This document shows, one piece after another, positions 1 to 9,032 of a DNA stretch of 64,000 nt; position 1 is the first letter of the stretch; every line of letters starts with the position of its first letter. This stretch comes from Streptomyces sp. SLBN-118 (lineage in GTDB: Bacteria; Actinomycetota; Actinomycetes; Streptomycetales; Streptomycetaceae). The DNA lies in the NCBI RefSeq assembly GCF_006715635.1, contig NZ_VFNP01000001.1, forward strand, positions 3,906,001 through 3,970,000, written 5' to 3'. The position numbers and the translations under genes were made by a program. The notes beneath the pieces are model-generated. The model ran no database searches and was not told where the DNA came from. It saw nothing but the letters and a program-made list of their open reading frames with translations.

Positions 1-243
1 GGTCTCGGCGATCTCCACCAGGGCGTCCAGATGAGGGGCTGCCCGGTGGGCGAGTTCGTCCCCGATGCTCGTGGCAGTCACACCGCGGGCCTGGCGCAGG
101 AACAGCGGCCGTCCCAGTTGCTTCTCCAGCGTGCGGATCTGCCCGGTGACGGCGGGCTGCGAGAGGCCCAGGAGTGCGGCGGCACGGGTGAAGGAGCCGG
201 CCCGGTGCACCGTGACGAATGTGCGCAGCAGGGCCAGATCCAT
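1..243 (-). CDS. LysR-family transcriptional regulator, N-terminal part only
   Basis: The reverse strand reads from an ATG at 243 off the left edge of the window, 81 codons without a stop. The protein opens MDLALLRTFVTVHRAGSFTR and continues through ALLGLSQPAVTGQIRTLE, the classic LysR winged-helix DNA-binding region (Ser-Gln-Pro-Ala-Val-Thr recognition helix), followed by the start of the linker helix. LysR proteins are about 300 residues, so the ligand-binding domain lies outside the window and the effector cannot be guessed. The gene follows a cystathionine gamma-lyase gene on the same strand but is separated from it by about 300 bases containing a terminator-like hairpin, so it is probably transcribed alone. 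Fold assignment is secure; target genes are unknown. Confidence 0.88.
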   Translation of the reverse strand, partial: MDLALLRTFVTVHRAGSFTRAAALLGLSQPAVTGQIRTLEKQLGRPLFLRQARGVTATSIGDELAHRAAPHLDALVEIAET

Positions 244-284
244 GCCGAGCCCCTCTCGACCGACGATGCCCGCGGACCGGACAA

Positions 285-302
285 CTATAAATATGTCGAT
301 AG
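285..302. promoter_or_regulatory. Candidate LysR-type operator upstream of the LysR gene
   Basis: An AT-rich island in otherwise very GC-rich DNA holds the dyad CTAT-N10-ATAG, about 40 bases upstream of the LysR start codon. This fits the loose T-N11-A style of LysR operators and could be an autoregulatory site. The short arms make it a weak call. Confidence 0.35.
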
Positions 303-381
303 GTCGCTGTCGCTACTGTGATTGGACACTGACGGAGAGTCAACTAGCCTTGGTCGCACGGTTCTTCGGGCGTGGAACCGA

Positions 382-420
382 GGGCGGTCCGAGCCATGAG
401 GGGGGAGGCTCGGGCCGCCC
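382..420. terminator. Hairpin terminator downstream of the cystathionine gamma-lyase gene
   Basis: Arms GGGCGGtCCGAGCC and GGCTCGGgCCGCCC are separated by about 11 bases, giving a long GC-rich stem. It lies about 130 bases past the stop of the reverse-strand lyase gene and before the LysR gene. There is no T-tract, as is common for Streptomyces hairpin terminators. The rest of 244-550 shows no gene. Confidence 0.6.
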
Positions 421-550
421 GTTCTACGTAGCGTCGCTCAGCGCACCGTCGTACTCCGGCGTACGACCCCGGGGCCCACGCCACCGGTCTACGCCACGCG
501 GCCCGGTGCGCCCGTCCTCGACCCGAACCACCCTGAACCGGCCACCCGCC

Positions 551-1705
551 CTACCGCGCCGCCGCCTCGTCCAGCGCCCGCAGCACATCCGCCACCAGGT
601 CCACCGCGTCCTCGGCACCCACCGAGAAGCGGATGAAGCCCTCGGGAACCGCATCGCCGCCCCAGCGCCCGCGACGCTCGGCGGAGGAACGCACCCCGCC
701 GAAGCTCGTCGCGTCGTCCACCAGCCGCAGCCCGCTCAGGAAGCGTTCCGCGTGCCCGCGATCCGGCAGCACGAAGGAGACCACGGAGCCGAAGTGCCGC
801 ATCTGCTGCGAGGCGATCGTGTACGAGGGGTCCGACGGCAGCCCCGGATACCGCAGCCCGCTCACCTCGCCCCGGCTGCCGAGCGCCTCCGCGAGCGCCA
901 GCGCATTCGCGCACTGCCGCTCGATCCGCAGCTGAAGTGTGGCCAGCGACCGGTGGGCGAGCCAGGCCTCCATCGGGCCGGGAATCGCCCCGACGACCTT
1001 GCGCCAGCGCCGTACTCCCGCCACCAACTCCGGGTCCCGGCAGGTCACATGGCCGAGCAGGATGTCTCCGTGGCCCGTCATGCCCTTGGTGTCGCTGGCC
1101 ACCGAGAAGTCCGCGCCGAGCTCCAGCGGCCGCTGGCCGAGCGGCGTCGCGAGGGTGTTGTCGACCGCGACGAGCGCGCCCGCGGAGTGCGCCGCCTTCA
1201 CGAGCCGCCGAACGTCGCACACGTCGAGCCCCGGATTGGACGGCGTCTCGATCCACAGCAGCCGCGCCCCGTCGAGCACGTCCAGTTGCGCGTCGCCGCC
1301 TGTCGGCGCGGTCCTGACCTCGACGCCGTAGGCCTCCAGACGTTCCCGCAGCAGCGGCAACGCCTGGTAGCCGTCGTCCGGCAGCACCACCGCTTCCCCC
1401 GCCTTCAGTTGCGAGAAGAGCACCGCCGAGATCGCCGCCATCCCCGAGGCGAAGGCCACCGTCCCGACGGATTCCCCTGGCGCCTCGAGTTCACCGATCG
1501 CCCGCTCCAGATGACTCCAGGTCGGGTTCTCGTCACGGCCGTAGGTGTACGGACCGGTGGGTTCGCCGGGGAGGTGGAAATGGGCCGCGAAGACCGGTCC
1601 CGGCAGGGTGGGTTCGTACTTGACCGGCTCGGGCAGTCCGGCCCGTACGGCCCTTGTGCCCTCGCCCACGGTCCCGCTCCTGCCCAAACCCTTCCGCTCG
1701 CTCAT
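551..1705 (-). CDS. Cystathionine gamma-lyase / Cys-Met metabolism PLP enzyme
   Basis: This is a fold-type I PLP enzyme of the Cys/Met metabolism family, predicted to cleave cystathionine or a related thioether in the cytosol. Visible motifs are AFASGMAAISAVL (phosphate-binding region), WIETPSNPGLDV, VAVDNTLATPLGQRP and the Schiff-base lysine region SVASDTKGMTGHGD. About 384 residues is normal for the family. I chose the ATG at 1705 because it overlaps the stop of the upstream phosphatase gene (ATGA) and gives a normal N-terminus; the open frame extends 25 codons further without similarity. The overlap means translational coupling with the low-Mr phosphatase. A synthase or methionine gamma-lyase activity cannot be excluded from sequence alone. 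Confidence 0.88.
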   Translation of the reverse strand: MSERKGLGRSGTVGEGTRAVRAGLPEPVKYEPTLPGPVFAAHFHLPGEPTGPYTYGRDENPTWSHLERAIGELEAPGESVGTVAFASGMAAISAVLFSQLKAGEAVVLPDDGYQALPLLRERLEAYGVEVRTAPTGGDAQLDVLDGARLLWIETPSNPGLDVCDVRRLVKAAHSAGALVAVDNTLATPLGQRPLELGADFSVASDTKGMTGHGDILLGHVTCRDPELVAGVRRWRKVVGAIPGPMEAWLAHRSLATLQLRIERQCANALALAEALGSRGEVSGLRYPGLPSDPSYTIASQQMRHFGSVVSFVLPDRGHAERFLSGLRLVDDATSFGGVRSSAERRGRWGGDAVPEGFIRFSVGAEDAVDLVADVLRALDEAAAR

Positions 1706-2199
1706 GCGGCACGCTCCTCGACTGCCATCCGTACGGCGTCGAGCAGACCCGCGCTCGACGCCTCCACCATCTCCAGGCACTCCTCGAAACCGTCCATACT
1801 GCCGTAATACGGATCGGGAACATTCAGGTCCCCGGCCGCGGACGGGTCGTACGACCGCATCAGACGCACTTTCGCGGCGTCCGCGGTCGTCGGCGCGAGC
1901 CGCCGCAACTCCCGCAGATGCCCCTCGTCCAACGCGATCACCAGATCGAGGAGCGGGAACCAGGAGGCGCGGAACTTCCGCGCGCTGTGCCCGGACTCGT
2001 AGCCGTTCGCCTCCAGCACGGCGACGGTGCGGAGGTCCGCACCGTCGCCCTCGTGCCGGCCTCCGGTGCCGGCGCTGTCCACCTCGACCACCCCGTCGAG
2101 TCCGGCTTCCTCCAGGCGCGCGCGGAAGACGGACTCGGCCATGGGCGAGCGGCAGATGTTGCCGGTGCAGACGAAGCAGACGCGATACGCAGAACTCAC
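1702..2199 (-). CDS. ptpA: Low-molecular-weight protein-tyrosine phosphatase PtpA
   Basis: A cytosolic protein-tyrosine phosphatase of the low-Mr class, about 165 residues. The N-terminal P-loop VCFVCTGNICRSPMAE contains the C-x5-R-S signature with nucleophile Cys, and the C-terminal VPDPYYG holds the general-acid Asp. The sequence closely resembles S. coelicolor PtpA, which is known to act on phosphotyrosine and to influence secondary metabolism. The GTG at 2199 (product MSSAYRVCF) is chosen because the 11 residues in front of it in the open frame have no counterpart in the family. It lies 7 bases after the holin-like gene and overlaps the lyase start, so the three reverse-strand genes probably form an operon. 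Confidence 0.92.
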   Translation of the reverse strand: MSSAYRVCFVCTGNICRSPMAESVFRARLEEAGLDGVVEVDSAGTGGRHEGDGADLRTVAVLEANGYESGHSARKFRASWFPLLDLVIALDEGHLRELRRLAPTTADAAKVRLMRSYDPSAAGDLNVPDPYYGSMDGFEECLEMVEASSAGLLDAVRMAVEERAA

Positions 2200-2206
2200 T
2201 CGGTGT

Positions 2207-2584
2207 TCAGTCCTTGTCCGGCAGAGCGACATTCATCGCCCAGGAAACGACAGAGATGATCAAGCCGCCGAGGACGGCGGTCCAGAAGCCCTCCACATGG
2301 AAGTTGAGATCGAGCTGGTCGGCCAGCCACGAGGTCAGCAGCAGCATCAGGGCGTTGATGACCAGCGTGATCAACCCGAGGGTGAGGATGAACAGCGGCA
2401 GTGTCAGCAGCGTCACGACCGGCTTGACGAGGAAGTTGACCAGACCGAAGAGCAGCGCCACCAGGACCAGGGTCCAGGCCTTCTTGCCGGTGCTGTCCCC
2501 GGTGAGGGTTATGTCCTCCAGCAGCCAGATGGCCACCAGCAGGGCTGCCGCATTGGCGATCGTCTTGACTAGGAAATTCATCAT
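2207..2584 (-). CDS. Phage holin family 4 (superfamily IV) membrane protein
   Basis: A small integral membrane protein of about 125 residues with four hydrophobic segments (AAALLVAIWLL, WTLVLVALLFGLVNFLV, LTLPLFILTLGLITLVINALMLLL, WTAVLGGLIISVVSW), the pattern of the phage_holin_4_2 family that is widespread in bacterial chromosomes. No lytic role is implied; the function of these chromosomal proteins is unknown. Two adjacent ATG codons (2584 and 2581) can serve as start, and no strong ribosome binding site decides between them. It is the first gene of the reverse-strand group with ptpA and the lyase. The start is only about 50 bases from the divergent cupin gene, so the two promoters share a short space. 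Confidence 0.8.
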   Translation of the reverse strand: MMNFLVKTIANAAALLVAIWLLEDITLTGDSTGKKAWTLVLVALLFGLVNFLVKPVVTLLTLPLFILTLGLITLVINALMLLLTSWLADQLDLNFHVEGFWTAVLGGLIISVVSWAMNVALPDKD

Positions 2585-2635
2585 GTGTCTGATCGTGGCA
2601 GACGTGATCGGACGAAGGGCAGGGGCGGACGGACC

Positions 2636-2953
2636 ATGAAGGCATTCCGACTGGACGAACTGGAGGCGGAGCGCGCCGCCAACGACGGCGCATATCTCCA
2701 ATTCCTGCGCGAGCGGAACATGTCGGTCGGACTGTACGCACTGGATGCCGGCGATCTCGACCCCCAGCTGCCCCACAGCCAGGACGAGGTCTACTTCGTC
2801 GTCAGCGGCCGCGCCTCCATCACGGTCGGGACGGAAACGACCCAGGTCGGACGGGGCAGTGTGGTCTATGTCCCGGCCGGAGTGGCCCATAAATTCCACC
2901 ACATCACCGAGGACCTGCGGGTCATGGTGGTCTTCTCTCCACCTGAGAGCTGA
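2636..2953 (+). CDS. Single-domain cupin protein
   Basis: A 105-residue single cupin domain. The barrel motifs are readable: LPHSQDEVYFVVSGRASITVG for motif 1 (His, Glu and Gly in the usual G(X)5HXH-E-G layout, partly degenerate) and VPAGVAHKFHH for motif 2 with its metal-binding His. Such small cupins bind a metal and act as dioxygenase-like or sugar-binding proteins, but the substrate cannot be told. The ATG at 2636 is used because the preceding in-frame codons (SDRGRRDRTKGRGG) are low-complexity and overlap the divergent holin gene start. It stands alone, divergent from the ptpA group and 120 bases ahead of the DUF5326 gene. Confidence 0.8.
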   Translation: MKAFRLDELEAERAANDGAYLQFLRERNMSVGLYALDAGDLDPQLPHSQDEVYFVVSGRASITVGTETTQVGRGSVVYVPAGVAHKFHHITEDLRVMVVFSPPES

Positions 2954-3075
2954 CCGGGACCCTGCCTTGTCCCTAGGGGTTCGATCAGGGGAGATCAAGG
3001 GCTCTCGGGCCCCCGGACACCATCCCCTCCCGCCTAGCATCGAAGCCAGGAACCCAGAGAAACGAGGTAAGAACG

Positions 3076-3294
3076 ATGGCTGTGCGGGAGATATTCGCGG
3101 GGATGCCGTGGTGGGTGAAGTGGGTCGCCGTGCCCGTCATCGCCCTGGTGCTGTTCGGCGGCCTGATCGCGAGCGTGATCGGTTTTGTGATCGGACTGCT
3201 CTTCAAGGTCCTGCTGTTCGTCGCACTGGTCGGCGGACTCGTCTTTGTCGTACGGAAGTTCATGTCGTCCTCCAGCTCGGGCAGCGACTGGTAG
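3076..3294 (+). CDS. DUF5326 family small membrane protein
   Basis: A 72-residue protein with a short charged start (MAVREIFAGMPWWVKW), two closely packed hydrophobic stretches spanning most of residues 17-60, and a hydrophilic tail of RKFMSSSSSGSDW. This is the DUF5326 pattern conserved across Streptomyces; function unknown. The start is supported by GAGGT about 8 bases upstream. It is preceded by a 120-base gap that can hold its own promoter and is followed by about 180 bases before the ssgR remnant. Confidence 0.85.
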   Translation: MAVREIFAGMPWWVKWVAVPVIALVLFGGLIASVIGFVIGLLFKVLLFVALVGGLVFVVRKFMSSSSSGSDW

Positions 3295-3478
3295 TCACCA
3301 AGAGGACATATCCGGACGGGCGTTAGCCCGGCCGGGGGAACAGCCCGATAAAGCCTCAGTCCCGTACAGGGGCGGCCATTACAGTGACAATCCGCTGCCG
3401 CCCCTCGGGAAATCCGCCCCTTGGGAAGTCCGTGCAGCGGCCGGGCAATCTGCCCGTCACCATGCCTGGGGGTGACCT

Positions 3479-3984
3479 TTGGCCACGGCTACCCAAGCCG
3501 CTGTCCCTACCCTGATCGGTTCGGTGCAGCGGGCACTGCGGCTTCTGGAGGCTGTGGCTCCCATCGGAACGGAGCCCGGGCGAAACAGCTCGCGCGCGAG
3601 GCCGGCCTTCCGCTTCCCACCGCGTACCACCTGCTCAGGACACTGACGCATGAGGACTATCTGCGCCGCGAGAACGGCGTGTTCGTCCTCGGTGACGCGG
3701 TCCGCCGGCTGGCTCTCGGCGGAGCTCTGCAGAATCGTCGCAGCAGGCCCGAGGCCTCGCGCGACCGCCGGCCGGACGCCATCGGCGGCCCGGTCTGCTT
3801 CGCGGTCTACCGCGATGGTGAGATCGGCATCGTCGCCTTCGCCGACACCTCCTGTGTCCCCGCGGTCGACGAGTGGGCCGGCCCTCCCCTTAACCGCGAA
3901 GTGCGGTTGCTGCCTGCGGTCGAACAACTACCCTGTGGGACAACGGGGCTTCGCGGCTCCCTCATGTTCTCTATCGGTATCTGA
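3479..3984 (+). pseudogene. ssgR: Decayed ssgR (IclR-family activator of ssgA)
   Basis: An IclR-type regulator gene directly upstream of ssgA, the position of ssgR. It is broken in two ways. First, the N-terminus reads in one frame from a TTG at 3479 with GGGGGTGA in front (ATQAAVPTLIGSVQRALRLL), but the helix-turn-helix continues in the next frame (AKQLAREAGLPLPTAYHLL), so a base has been lost around 3571-3585; the original frame hits a stop near 3648. Second, the effector domain goes from FAVYRDGEIGIVAFADTS through AVDEWAG straight into a C-terminal tail (LLPAVEQLPC then GSLMFSIGI), leaving about 168 codons where IclR proteins need about 240. Both the fold and the missing middle are visible; loss of function is inferred. 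Confidence 0.85.
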
Positions 3985-4108
3985 AAACTCACTCCTTGTG
4001 ATCTTCGCGCCCGTACTGGACGATTACGTCCACAGGGCCATGGGGATCTTTCCTGGCCCCCTGCTGCCGAACCTTCCGTTCACTGCTTCATCCACTGCGG
4101 GGTACATG

Positions 4109-4543
4109 ATGCGCGAGTCGGTCCAGGCCGAGGTCCGGATGAGTTTCCTTGTCTCCGAGGAGCTCTCGTTCCGGATCCCGGTGGAGCTCCGGTACGAGAC
4201 GAAGGATCCGTTCGCCGTGCGGATGACCTTTCACCTGCCCGGAGATGCGCCTGTGACCTGGACTTTCGGCCGGGAGTTGCTGGTGGACGGCATCAACGGC
4301 CCGAGCGGGGACGGCGATGTGCACATTGCGCCGACGCGCCCCGGGAGGCTGTCCGATGTGACCGTCCGGCTCCAGGTCGGCTGTGAGCGGGCGCTGTTCC
4401 GGGTGAGTGCGGCGCCGCTCGTGGCCTTTCTCGACCGTACGGACAAACTGGTGCCGCTGGGGCAGGAGCGTACGGTCGGTGACTTCGAGGGCAATCTCGA
4501 AGAGGCCCTCGGGCGCATTCTCGCGGAGGAAAACGCAGGCTGA
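4109..4543 (+). CDS. ssgA: Sporulation-specific cell division activator SsgA
   Basis: Founding member of the SALP (SsgA-like protein) family, which is restricted to sporulating actinomycetes. SsgA marks division and germination sites and recruits SsgB and through it FtsZ during sporulation septation. The protein is about 144 residues with diagnostic stretches SFLVSEELSFRIPVELRYE, TFHLPGDAPVTWTFGREL, GDGDVHIAPT and VAFLDRTDKLVPLGQE, all matching SsgA rather than SsgB. The start MRESVQAEV at 4109 has GGGG 6 bases upstream; an ATG directly before it and an internal ATG (MSFLV, 4139) are alternatives. The gene is intact although its cognate regulator gene just upstream is not. About 125 bases separate them, enough for the ssgA promoter. 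Confidence 0.95.
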   Translation: MRESVQAEVRMSFLVSEELSFRIPVELRYETKDPFAVRMTFHLPGDAPVTWTFGRELLVDGINGPSGDGDVHIAPTRPGRLSDVTVRLQVGCERALFRVSAAPLVAFLDRTDKLVPLGQERTVGDFEGNLEEALGRILAEENAG

Positions 4544-4609
4544 GCTGCCGCTCCTTCACACGGCGCCTACTTCTGGGCGCGCTGCCTCTCTGCTCACCAC
4601 CTCGCGCTG

Positions 4610-5938
4610 CTACCTCTTGCGTCGGCGGCCACCGCCGCCTCGTACGGCCGCCCTGCCCGTCGCCGCCGGAGGACCCGGCCGGTCCGCGGATACCACCAGC
4701 GCCGCCAGCGCGGTGGTCACCGGCACCGAGGCGACCAGGCCGATCGACCCGATGAGGGTCCGCACGATCTCCTCCGCCACCAACTCGCTGGTGGCCACCG
4801 TTCCGACACTGCTCTGGGCGATCGAGAAGAGCAGCAGCAGCGGCAACGCGGCGCCCGCGTAAGCCAGTACGAGCGTGTTGACGACTGAGGCGATGTGGTC
4901 CCTGCCGATGCGGATACCGGCCCGGTAGAGCGCCCGTCGGCCCATCAGCGGGTCCGCCTGGCGCAGTTCCCACACCGCCGAGGTCTGGGTCACCGTCACA
5001 TCGTCGAGCACACCGAGCGAGCCGATGATGACACCCGCCAGCAGCAGACCGCTGAGGTCGATGTTCGGAAACAGGCCGTGGATCAGGCCGGTGCTGTCGT
5101 CGGTGTTGCCGGACAGACTCGCCCAGCCGATGAACAGCGAGCCGAGCAGCCCGATCAGCAGCAGCGAGATCAGAGTGCCGATCACCGCGACCGAGGTGCG
5201 CGCGGTCAGCCCGTGGCACAGATAGAGCGCGATCAGCATGATCGCGCTCGCTCCGACCACCGCGACGATCAGCGGATTGGAGCCCTGCAGGATCGCGGGC
5301 AGGATGAACAGGGTCAGTACGGCGAAGGAGGCGGCGAGCGCGATCAGTGCCATCAGGCCACGCATGCGCCCCACCAGCACCACAGCGAGCGCGAAGATCC
5401 CGGCCAGCAGCGCCATCGGGAACTCGCGGTCCACATCGGTAACGGAGTACTGAAGTTCCCGGGGTGCGTCGGGTGCGTACGCCACCACCACACCCTGGCC
5501 CTCGCTCAACTGACGGGGCGCGTCCGGCTGGACGATCTCGACGAAGGTGCGGCCCTTGTCCTTGCCGGTGGTGACCTTGACCGTCGCCTTCGCGCACCTG
5601 CCCTGCCGGGCATCGGCCGCCTCGCCCCCCTCCGGTGTGGAGGTGTCGCCGGTCGGCGAAACCTGCGCGGCGTTCACGTCTTTGCAGTTGACCTTCTCGA
5701 CCCGCACCACCTTGCCCTGCTCGGTCTGTCGGTCGAAGCCGACACCGGTGCGCTCATGGCCCGGAGCGCCGCCCGGCCAGAGCACGACGAGGCCGACGAC
5801 CACGGCCGCGGCGAAAGGAATCAGCACTGCGGCGATGACCTTGCGGAGGTGCTGTGACACAGGTACGGCGGGCCCATGGCTGTGGGAATGGCCATGGGGC
5901 TCGGGCGTCTGCGGCGCGGGTGTCGGCGATGAGGTCAC
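4610..5938 (-). CDS. YibE/F-family multi-pass membrane protein
   Basis: A 442-residue membrane protein of the YibE/F-like family. It has a His-rich cytoplasmic start (PHGHSHSHGP), one membrane segment (VIAAVLIPFAAAVVVGLVVL), an extracytoplasmic domain of about 130 residues with two cysteines, then about seven hydrophobic helices including LLAGIFALAVVLVGRMRGLMALI. GVLDDVTVTQTSAVWELR is the family's signature loop. It ends in a basic RRRKR tail. The function is unknown; a transport role is plausible and the histidines suggest metal binding, but this is inference. Start is GTG 5938, the only good start near the beginning of similarity. It is convergent with ssgA and divergent from thiC. Confidence 0.82.
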   Translation of the reverse strand: MTSSPTPAPQTPEPHGHSHSHGPAVPVSQHLRKVIAAVLIPFAAAVVVGLVVLWPGGAPGHERTGVGFDRQTEQGKVVRVEKVNCKDVNAAQVSPTGDTSTPEGGEAADARQGRCAKATVKVTTGKDKGRTFVEIVQPDAPRQLSEGQGVVVAYAPDAPRELQYSVTDVDREFPMALLAGIFALAVVLVGRMRGLMALIALAASFAVLTLFILPAILQGSNPLIVAVVGASAIMLIALYLCHGLTARTSVAVIGTLISLLLIGLLGSLFIGWASLSGNTDDSTGLIHGLFPNIDLSGLLLAGVIIGSLGVLDDVTVTQTSAVWELRQADPLMGRRALYRAGIRIGRDHIASVVNTLVLAYAGAALPLLLLFSIAQSSVGTVATSELVAEEIVRTLIGSIGLVASVPVTTALAALVVSADRPGPPAATGRAAVRGGGGRRRKR

Positions 5939-6014
5939 CGGCAGATCATCGCAAGAACGAGGGGGGCCTCTGTTCAGCACGCTCGAAATGACGCTAGCGT
6001 GGTGACACCTTTGC

Positions 6015-6128
6015 ACACGCGGGAGCTCGGAGCACCGGGCTGAGAGGGCGCTGAAATCCGTACGAACCGTACGGAAGCGGCTGCGCCGACCGCCGAACCT
6101 GTTACCGGGTAATGCCGGCGTAGGGAGT
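6015..6128 (+). promoter_or_regulatory. TPP riboswitch (THI element) of thiC
   Basis: The leader in front of thiC holds both hallmark segments of the thiamine pyrophosphate riboswitch: GGGCTGAGAGGG at 6037-6048 and the distal ACCTGTTACCGGGTAATGCC segment beginning near 6098, followed by GGCGTAGGGAG. A variable P3 hairpin (ATCCGTACGAACCGTACGGA) lies between them. The aptamer ends about 10 bases before the ATG and its last stem includes the GGGAGTAGG ribosome binding site, so control by sequestration of translation initiation is likely. Confidence 0.95.
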
Positions 6129-6130
6129 AG

Positions 6131-7927
<1,797 letters not shown>

Positions 7928-8057
7928 GGCGCACGCGTAGACGGTCCGTGCCTCCGGGGCCCCAGCCCTGTCGCAGGCGCGGGCCGTGCTCGTACCGCCG
8001 GCCGGACCGGGACCTGGTGGGCGGAACACGGCGTCAGGGGGATCCAAGAACCGGGGA

Positions 8058-8879
8058 TCACTCGGGCTGGTGCTCGGGGCCGCCGAAGTCCGGGCTCGTG
8101 AAGTCCGGGCTGGTGAAAGTGGGCCGCTGGCCCGTCGTCGAGCCCTCGCTCGGGCTGGAGTAGTCCGGACCGCTGTAGCCGACCTTCGGGATGCGGCTGA
8201 CATGGCGTGGCGGGGTCGCGGAGGTCGGGTCTGCGCTGGGGTCGTCGAGCGCCGCTCTGAGGAAGGGCAGGAGACCGCGCTCCAGCAGGGCGTGCCGCCA
8301 GGCCTCTTTGGCCCGGGACACCTCGTCGGGTAGTTCGCCCGTCGATTCCTCGGCCTGGACCTGGGTCGCGCCGTTGCGCAGCGCGGTCAGCAGCAGCCCT
8401 ATCGCGGCGGCCAGAATGGCGGCCGCTGTGAGGGCCGCGAAGAACCAGCCCGCCGAGACCAGGGTCTGTGCGAAGGAGGGTGCGGGGCTGAGCATCTTCA
8501 GGATGTAGCCGACCAGCAGAAAGATCAGTGCGGCTGTCCCCGCGAGTACCGGTGCGAGCACGGCTATGACGGCGCCGAACCCGGCACCGCTCTGGGACAC
8601 CCCGACCTCGGGGGAGGCCGGCACGGATTGCCGCAAGGAAGCTGCGGCCGCGGGGGAACGCATCTCCTCGCGGATCTTTGTGTAGTGCTCGTACTCGGCG
8701 GCCGCCGCCGTGGTGATCAGCGCCGTCGCGTTCAGAGCCATCGTGCGCAGCTGTTCGGCGTTCAGGCGCTGCCCCACGGCGGCGAGATCCGGGCGGTCAT
8801 GGGCGTTGCGCAGTGCGTCGTCGAGGATGCGCTCGTACTCGGCGCGGTCCTCGGTCAGCAGGTGCGGAGCGCTGTTCAT
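8058..8879 (-). CDS. Two-segment membrane protein, function unknown
   Basis: A 273-residue protein I do not assign to a named family. It begins with a soluble region rich in Glu, Asp and Arg, predicted helical (residues 1-95), followed by two membrane segments (about 103-128, IAVLAPVLAGTAALIFLLVGYIL, and 142-165, WFFAALTAAAILAAAIGLLL). A cytoplasmic helical region then leads to a C-terminal tail rich in Ser, Pro and Asp with a repeated FTSPDFTSPDFGGP element (written in DNA as the short direct repeat near 8090-8120). The second of two ATG codons is preferred because GGGGG lies 6 bases before it. It is convergent with thiC and follows the phosphoesterase gene on the same strand at a distance of 150 bases. 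Confidence 0.75.
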   Translation of the reverse strand: MNSAPHLLTEDRAEYERILDDALRNAHDRPDLAAVGQRLNAEQLRTMALNATALITTAAAAEYEHYTKIREEMRSPAAAASLRQSVPASPEVGVSQSGAGFGAVIAVLAPVLAGTAALIFLLVGYILKMLSPAPSFAQTLVSAGWFFAALTAAAILAAAIGLLLTALRNGATQVQAEESTGELPDEVSRAKEAWRHALLERGLLPFLRAALDDPSADPTSATPPRHVSRIPKVGYSGPDYSSPSEGSTTGQRPTFTSPDFTSPDFGGPEHQPE

Positions 8880-9032
8880 GTGCATCCCCCGATGCTCCGT
8901 AGGGCCGGGTTGCCCGAGTCGATCGGGCGGTCGGGCAGAAACGGAGGAGAGCCTGCTACGGATAAGGCGATGGTAGAGCCGTTACGGCACGGCGTGACAG
9001 GGGGTTTCGGTAAATCGCCTGTCGGGCTCGGC

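Noticed and set aside
65..1807. A 580-codon forward frame across the LysR and lyase region
   Set aside because: It is the antisense of the cystathionine gamma-lyase gene, with Arg/Pro/His-rich shadow composition typical of high-GC DNA and no family motif.
2207..2584. The holin-family gene as a prophage remnant
   Set aside because: No phage genes are near; this family is common as single genes in Streptomyces chromosomes.
3650..4543. A 297-codon frame that would start SsgA inside ssgR
   Set aside because: Only the last 144 codons match SsgA; the upstream part is the wrong frame of the ssgR remnant. The start at 4109 has a ribosome binding site.
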